Notes under the pieces: model-generated
Seen by the model: only the letters and a program-made list of their open reading frames with translations
Database searches by the model: none
Told to the model about the DNA's origin: nothing
DNA from: Sternotherus odoratus
Taxonomy: Eukaryota; Chordata; Testudines; Kinosternidae
NCBI GenBank assembly: GCA_032164245.1
Contig: JAVMKO010000003.1
Span: forward strand, 66,100,390-66,164,389
Reading direction: 5' to 3'
DNA: 64,000 nucleotides
Translations under genes and position numbers: made by a program
Part shown: one piece after another, positions 58,364 to 64,000 of the stretch
How the letters are laid out: the number at the start of each line of letters is the position of its first letter
How positions within the stretch are numbered: the first letter of the stretch is position 1

Positions 58364-60128
58364 TGTTACCTCAAGGGGAGTAAAGTAACGCTTCAGGAAT
58401 AAAATGGTAGGGGGACAGGATATAAAGGAAAGCCCCTTGTTCAGAAGAGCAGACTCGGCTCCCTTCCGTGTCTGTCACCGGTGGATTTAGCCCTCCCTCC
58501 TTGTGTGATATGATAAATAAAATGAAGAAGAGACAAGGTAATATGGTACAAACAAAGGTAAGTGTATTAAGGGTAAAGTACAGAAGAAACTGGGGAGAAA
58601 AGGGGAAGTAACACAAACTTAACTATACAGTGAACTAGTGACTGGCTTTGGAGCTTGAAGCTCAGACCCACAAAACCTCCCTTGGCCTTCAGAAAATAAA
58701 ACCCCAAAACAGAAACCTTTTCTAGTCGTATAGGCGGAGTGGACACAGCGCACAGTTGCGAAGCCCAGGACCTTCCACTCTCTGGCTGATTTAGAGCCTT
58801 TGAGGAGGAACACTGGGGAGTCCAGATGACTGGTGGAGTTCGTTACTGGCAAAGAGACCCTCTGGGATGATGGACACCAGGTAAGCAGGATGTGGATGAC
58901 GGCAGGTCCCAGGTCCCTCTTTCCTCTACCTTGCTGCAGGACGGATGGCATTCTTCTCCCTAGCTCGGAAGCACTGAGAAGACCCGACTGCACGCTGGCT
59001 GCCGCTGGAAAGGACAGCCCCTCACATGCGCTGAATCTGTTCCTGTGAAGAGGAAACCTCCTCCCTCTCTAACACTGGGGTAACAGAGGGGGTCTCTCCT
59101 ATGGCCCCTTAACTATAAGCTGCTTCCCCAGCCTAAGTTAAGTCTTTTCCACCCCCAAAACCCACACTCTACCAGTTGGGAAATGGGGACCACGCTGCCA
59201 CCATTCATGTGAATCTCCAGGACCCTGGAGGGGGACACACAAACACCCCAAACTCCCCCTCCCTCTCCCTGAGAGATTGGGACCTTTAGACACTGCTTCA
59301 CCCCTCCCCCTCTTGTACCGGGAGAGATGAGGACTCAGACTCTGAGCACCAGCCACTCCTCCCTGCTCTTAGGAGAGAGACTCAGATACACAGGCCCCCC
59401 CCCCTTACCCGGGAACTGGGTCAAATTCAAAGCTAAGACAATTTTAAGGGAATAACCAAACACTTGTTATAACAAAAAAGGTTTAATAAAGAAAAGAGAA
59501 CAACTTACAGCTAATACAACTTCACAGATATAAAGCTTTCTAATCCCTCCCTCAAGATTTTACCCCCTGGAAGGTTAGTGACACTCTAGATCAGGTACAA
59601 AACTTATGGAATCAATATGCTACTTACAGTTAGAATAATCTTAGAAATAGAAGGGTGCACATCTCTCCCAAAGCTAGGAGAGGGGAGAAGAGCTTCCATA
59701 ACTGGAAAAGAGGTCAAGCTAGCCCAAAAGCTCCGGGACGAACTGAACTGACTTCCTGGTTCTTCCTCCAGGTGGGCTACTCTGACGTCACCCCCCCCCC
59801 CTCAGTTAACCCCTAACAGGTAAAACAGAAACTCCAAAGCACTTCACACTTATGACAGTTCCTTTAAAGGCTTTTTGGCGGGAAAACTCTGAGGTGATTG
59901 AAGGCTGGCTCTGGCGGGAAAAACCAGTTCTTTCCGGTTTGAGCCCAGGAAACTCCGGTGTTTTTGTAGTAAACATCAAAGATGGAGTCCAGGGGTGATA
60001 GTTCATATACTCCATATCACCATATTGAAGTCTATTGAAGCCAGTGATTCATTTAATATAACCTCAGACATACGTTATTAAAACAATTAATTGAACCTTT
60101 AAACAGTATTATTTGTTTATACCTAACA
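58364..60128. mobile_element. LTR-like insertion (solo LTR or small LTR element) in CR1
   Basis: Starts TGTTACCTC and ends TACCTAACA, so has the TG...CA ends and a short inverted TGTTA/TAACA. Flanked by CTGG (58360-58363 and 60129-60132), a 4-bp duplication as left by LTR retrotransposon integrases. Near the left end are GGATATAAAGG (58418) and GATAAATAAAATG (58509), TATA- and polyadenylation-like, in a retroviral-LTR order. No gag or pol domain was seen, so a solo LTR or a non-coding unit is most likely. Many short frames inside are not genes. Confidence -1.
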
Positions 60129-60999
60129 CTGGGCAACAAATGGCAGATGAAATTCAACGTTGATAAAGTACTGTAATGCACACTGGAAAACATAATCCCA
60201 ATTATACACAGAAAATGATGGGGTCTAAATTATCTGTAATCACTCAAGAAAGAGATCTTGGCATTATTATAGATAGTTCTCTGAAAAGATCTGCTCAATA
60301 TGCAGCAGCAGTCTAAAGCACTAACAGAATATTAGGAACCATTATGAAAGGGAGAGATAAGACAGAAAATATCGTAATGCCACTATATAAATCCATGGTA
60401 TGCCTGCTCCTTGAGTACTGTGTGCATTTCTGGTCACCCTATCGCAAAAATATATTAGAAATGTAAAAAGCAAAGAGAAGGGGAATAAAAATGATTATGG
60501 GTGTGGAACAACTTCCATATGAAGAGAGATTAAAAAGACTTAGACTGCTCATCTTAGAAAAGAGAAGACTAAATGGGGATATGAAAAGGTCTATTAAATT
60601 ATGAATGGTGAAGAGAAAGTGAATAAGGTTATCCTTTCACATAACACAAGAACTAAGGGTCATCCAATGAAATTAATAGGCAGCAGGTTTAAAACAAATA
60701 TAAGGAAATACTTCTTTACATGATACACAGCCAACCTGTGGAATTCGTTGACATAGGGGGTGTTGTAGGCCAAAAGTATAACTGGATTTTAAAAAAGAAT
60801 TAGCTAAATTCATGAAGGATAAGTTCATCAATGGCTGTTAGCCAAGATGAGCAGGTACGCAACTTCAAGTTTTGGGTGTCCCTAAACCTTTAACTGTTAG
60901 AGGTTAGGAATGGACAACAGGAGATGGCTCACTCAAACTTGTCTTGTTGTTTATTCCCTCTAAAATCTATGGCACAAAGCACTGATAGGACACAGAATA

Positions 61000-61356
61000 C
61001 AATAGAATCTCAACATTACAACCACCCTAGGAATGAAGGTTGTTTGTAACTCTGAAATGTTCACAATTCTCAAGAATAAAATGTTACGGTTCTTTCAAAG
61101 TTTACAACTTTGACATGGACATGGACTTAATACAGCTTTGAAACTTTACTATGTAGAAGAAAAATGTGGCTTTCCTTTTTTTTAAAAGTAATTTACATTA
61201 AATTTGTACTTACTTTTTAAAAAATGGTTCTATACTATATTTTACTTTTCTTTTTTTTAAAGTCTCTCCTTCTGCCTGTACTTCCAGTTCCAAATGAGGT
61301 GTGCGGTTAATGGGTCAGTTCGTTACTCTGGTGTTTATAACTCTGAGATTCTACTG
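61000..61356. mobile_element. Tigger/mariner-like miniature element in CR1
   Basis: Left end CAATAGAATCTCAACATTAC, right end complement CAGTAGAATCTCAGAGTTAT, flanked by TA on both sides (60998-60999, 61357-61358). This is the mariner superfamily layout. Removing it joins GGACACAGAATA to CTGGGCTAAACGG, the CR1 3' terminal text. 357 bp, no transposase. Confidence -1.
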
Positions 61357-61413
61357 TACTGGGCTAAACGGACCGTTGGTTTGACTCAGTATCGCCATTC
61401 TTATGTTCTTTAT

Positions 61414-61700
61414 AAGAGTTAGGTGTGTGTGTAAGGACAGGCAAGTTGACTAGCAACAGCAGCAGAACAGGGGCACATCTGACAGTTGTGTGTGCATCCC
61501 AGGTTAGCTGAGTGTGCATTATACCTCTTACCCCATCTAGGCCCCGTCTAGGATACACCCTGCCAATACAGTTGCTAACTTTCTAAACACACAAACCCAA
61601 CACCCTTGCCATACCTCCTGCCCACTCTCCGAGGCCCTGCCCCAGCTCATTCCATCCACCCCTTCCTCTGTAACTCGCTGTCCTCCACCTCACTCACTCA
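61414..61700. other. Intergenic DNA, nothing recognised
   Basis: Short stretch between CR1 and the next repeat; no feature supported. Confidence -1.
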
Positions 61701-61925
61701 TTTTCACTGGACTGGGGCAGGAAGCTGGAATGATGGTGGGTATGAGGGCTCTAATTAGGGGTGCAGGCTTCAGGGTGGGCCAGAAATGAGGGGTTCAGGG
61801 GGGGCTCCAGGCTGGGACCAAAGGGTTTGGAGTGTGGGAGGGAGCTCTGGGCTGAGGCAAGGGATTGGGGTGTGGGATGGGGTATGGGCTCCGGGCTAGG
61901 GGTGCAGGCTCTGGAGTTGGGCCAG
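61700..61925. repeat. G-rich degenerate tandem repeat
   Basis: Units with GGGGTGCAGGCTC, GGGCCAGAAATGAGG and GGGCTCCAGGCTGGG recur two or three times. Probably the interior of a DNA element; the 128-codon minus frame at 61795-62181 crosses this and the CR1 beyond and has no domain. Confidence -1.
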
Positions 61926-61929
61926 AAAT

Positions 61930-62480
61930 GAGGAAGAAGAGCAGCAGAATACAGACCCTGGAATTCAGAAAAGTAGATTTTGACTCCCTCAGGAACGGAT
62001 GGACAGGATTCCCTGGGAGGCTAATATGAGGGGGGAAAGGACTCCAGGAAAGCTGGCTATATTTTAAAGAAGCCTTATTGAGGGCACAGGAGCAAACCCT
62101 CCCGATGTGCAGAAAGAATAGCAAATATGGCAGGCGAGCGGCTTGGCTTAACAGAGAACTCTTCGGTGAGCTTAAACACAAAAAGGAGGCTTACAAGAAG
62201 TGGAAACTTGGACAGACGAGCAGGGAGGAGTATCAAAATACTGCTTGAGCACGGAAGGGTGTAATCAGAAAGGCGAAGGCACAATTGGAGTTGCCGCTAG
62301 CAAGGAATGTGAAGGTAACAAGAAGGGTTTCTACAGGTGTGTTAGCAACAAGGTCAGGGAACATGTAGGACCCTCACTGAATGGGGGAGGCAACCTAGTG
62401 GCAGATGATGTGGAAAAAGCTGGAGCACTTAATGCTTTTTTGGCCTCAGTCTTCACAGACAAGGTCAGTTCCACAGGAGC
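61930..62480 (+). mobile_element. CR1 LINE fragment, EN-RT linker, + strand
   Basis: In one frame reads LNRELFGELKHKKEAYKKWK then REEYQNTA, a frame break, RKAKAQLELPLARN, and KAGALNAFLASVFTDKVSS at 62410-62475, the CR1 linker and first RT residues. It has few differences from the typical frame compared with the other LINE pieces, so it may be relatively young. It stops abruptly at about 62480 at the GC-rich region, lacking the rest of RT. Confidence -1.
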
Positions 62481-63350
62481 GGCAGAGCCAGTGCTCGCCT
62501 GGCCGCACCTCCGCCTAGGAGCCGGAGACCTGCCAGCCCTTCCTGAGAGCCACACGGAGACCTGCCAGCCCTGCGCCTACTGGACTTTTAACAGCCCCAG
62601 CCTGCTGAGCTCGATCCCTTTCTGACCTGGCAACCCCCGTCACGAGTCTCGTCCTACAGGCGCCATCCTCCTCCTCTCGATCAGTCCACCAGGGCAGCTC
62701 AGCCCGAAGGTTTCCACCCGTCCCCGTCCTTTCCCCACCCCCTCTCCCGAGTCAAGCGCGCCCCCGCCCCCCACTGCTCACAGGCACGGAGCTGCCCCGA
62801 CCCTGCCTCAGGCCCGTGGGGGCGCTGTACAGCCCCTCCCCCACCCCCGCAGCGCCCGGGTCCCTGCCTGCCACGTGCCCCACCCCGGCCTAACTGCCGC
62901 AGGGCCCCCGGCTCGCGCACATACACACACACACTCGCACCGCGGATCCCCCCCGGGCACAGCAGGGGGAGGGGGGGGGGCTGTGGCACGCGCTAAGACA
63001 ACCCGCCCGCTCCCCTCGCCTAATGTTACTAGCTTGTTTATTATTTTTGTAATGGGCGGGGGAGGGGGCTCCCCGCACGACCAATCAGGAGCGCCGTTGC
63101 CTGGACGGATGGCAGCGTCCGGCCAATGCTGGGAGAGGGCGGGTCCCCGTGGTCACGCGCTTATTTATAGCATGACATCATCTGTTTGCACGCTGCAGCC
63201 TAGCTTGGTGGGGAGAGGCGGGAAGGGGCGGAGCTGGTGGGCGGGGAGTGAGGGGGGCAGGACTGGGGTGGGCGGGACCTATGAGGAGGCGGGGGAGGGA
63301 GGGTGTAGCCTGTTTGCATTTCGGGTACCTGGTGGCTCCTACAAAGCCCT
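62480..63350. promoter_or_regulatory. CpG island
   Basis: Abrupt change to high GC with frequent CpG (for example GTCAAGCGCGCCCCCGCCCC, CACGCGC, GCGCCGTTGCC), unlike any nearby DNA. Open frames on both strands in 62699-63489 are explained by composition. It sits about 37 kb after the AFG1L stop, and the next gene downstream of AFG1L in mammals is FOXO3, transcribed in the same direction. Confidence -1.
63078..63195 (+). promoter_or_regulatory. Candidate core promoter, + strand
   Basis: In order: ACCAATCAG (63080, CCAAT box), GGCCAATG (63121, CCAAT box), GGGCGGG (about 63137, GC box), TTATTTATAG (63161, TATA-like) and TGACATCA (63173, CRE-like), then TGTTTGC (63183, complement fits the RYAAAYA forkhead pattern). 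With a TATA at 63162 a start near 63190 would be expected. GC boxes also lie downstream (GGGGCGG about 63225). No coding exon follows in the window, so the gene served is not proven. Confidence -1.
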
Positions 63351-63561
63351 GAGCAGGGTGTGACGAGAGTTGCCCTGCATTGCATACAGCTCCCACTCCA
63401 GGCACTGCTGATGCATCCAGCACAGCATATTGTACACATCCCCCAAGAAAGTGTCCATAGACCTGCTGCTCAGGGGCCAGGAGAGGCATTCTGTGCTTGC
63501 CAGTGGCTTTTAACTCACTGCCTTGTACAGAATCAGAGATGTAGCCCTGGACACTTCCACT

Positions 63562-63653
63562 GCTTGCATCCGACGAAGTGGGTATTAGCCCAGGAAAGCT
63601 TATGCTTCAATACTTTAGTTAGTCTTTAAGGTGCCACAGGACCCTTTGTTACC
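63562..63653 (-). repeat. Inverted copy of the GGCACCTTAAAGACTAA repeat
   Basis: Reads GCATCCGACGAAGTGGGTAT, AAGCTTATGCTTCAATAC and TTAGTCTTTAAGGTGCCAC, complement of the copy at 12880-12967, with better preservation. Confidence -1.
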
Positions 63654-64000
63654 TCTGCCTTGTACAGTACATTCTGACATCCTACTCAGTTCTTTGCAAA
63701 TAATTCTGCTGCATGGGGGAAAGGAGAGGAGAGGGGCAAAGTGTTCCTGAATGCACTTTTGAGCCTCTCAGTTGGAAGGTGCTTTATTTATGTTAATAAT
63801 AATAATAGTTGCATTGTGATATTTGTTTTATATAGCGCCTTTCTTGAAAGCCTCTCAAAACAGTTTACAAACATTTTAAATAATACCTCACAACACCCCT
63901 CTGAGGCAGACAGACTGTATGTGTCTAGGGCAGGAATCATGTCTTCAAATATCTAGGTAAAGGAGTGTGTGAAATTATACTAATATGGTAATTAATTAAT
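63654..64000. other. Downstream flank with an old amniote repeat fragment
   Basis: 63828-63940 (TTATATAGCGCCTTTCTTG, CTCTCAAAACAGTTTACAAA, CACCCCTCTGAGG) resembles an old SINE-like core seen widely in amniotes. No gene; the window ends in AT-rich DNA. Confidence -1.

Larger units (their letters stand above)
56796..61413 (+). mobile_element. CR1 LINE, + strand, with three nested insertions
   Basis: Read through the insertions, one CR1 copy runs from the EN-RT linker (56800-57230), through RT (57230-57930: AGCCCTAACTTTGGTACC, FQKASDKVLHQRLLSKL, and the QGPVLGPVLFN-like CTCCCAAGGACCTG), past the first insertion to GCAGATGATACAAAATTATT (FADD region, 58275), and after the second insertion through the RT thumb and 3' UTR (60130-60998) to the terminus CAGTATCGCCATTCTTATG (61388-61406). 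Frames are broken. Insertions: hAT at 57940-58230, LTR-like at 58364-60128, Tigger-like at 61000-61356. Confidence -1.

Noticed and set aside
62480..63350. First coding exon of FOXO3
   Set aside because: No sequence resembling the FOXO3 N-terminus was found in any frame, so only a promoter is suggested.
62875..63363. 162-residue + frame in the CpG island
   Set aside because: Proline/glycine low complexity explained by composition; overlapping frames on the other strand are equally open, and it runs through the candidate TATA region.

Overview
The window reads as vertebrate nuclear DNA from a sauropsid, most likely a turtle. It has one spliced gene with long introns, many CR1/L3-type LINE fragments, many Harbinger and hAT miniature elements that share a GTCTAcACT-type or CAGGGGTC-type end, MIR-like SINEs and a Helitron. 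There are no operons or long open frames, and AT-rich unique DNA lies between the repeats. The turtle assignment is inferred from the repeat families; crocodilian or another sauropsid is possible.

The one clear host gene is the 3' part of AFG1L (LACE1), a mitochondrial AFG1/ZapE-type AAA+ ATPase, on the + strand. Five coding exons (3324-3398, 3658-3751, 21119-21259, 24343-24456, 25530-25658) join in frame to about 184 residues and the stop codon. The ATP-binding part lies upstream of the window. In human the next gene downstream in the same orientation is FOXO3. The CpG island at about 62.5-63.35 kb, with CCAAT, GC, TATA-like and CRE-like elements, may be a promoter of that neighbour, although no FOXO3 coding sequence is in the window.

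Layout: 1-1.4 kb, an hAT transposon remnant with an internal inverted copy of its dimerisation domain; 3.3-25.7 kb, AFG1L, whose large third intron in the window holds CR1, hAT, Harbinger, a 126-bp perfect palindrome and two copies of a 5S rRNA-derived SINE with their own target-site duplications; 26-45 kb, intergenic DNA with CR1 copies, a decayed Ty3/gypsy element, an hAT miniature element, MIR SINEs and a Helitron with an internal minisatellite; 45.7-48.9 kb, a broken PIF/Harbinger element with transposase and a convergent second ORF; 53.5-56.5 kb, L3-type LINEs; 56.8-61.4 kb, a + strand CR1 interrupted by an hAT miniature element, an LTR-like insertion and a Tigger-like miniature element, each with its target duplication; 61.9-62.5 kb, another CR1 fragment against the CpG island.

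The most interesting structures are the 5S-derived SINE family, the perfect palindrome, the datable nested CR1 and the candidate promoter. Apart from AFG1L, the short open frames are mostly chance or fall inside transposons.
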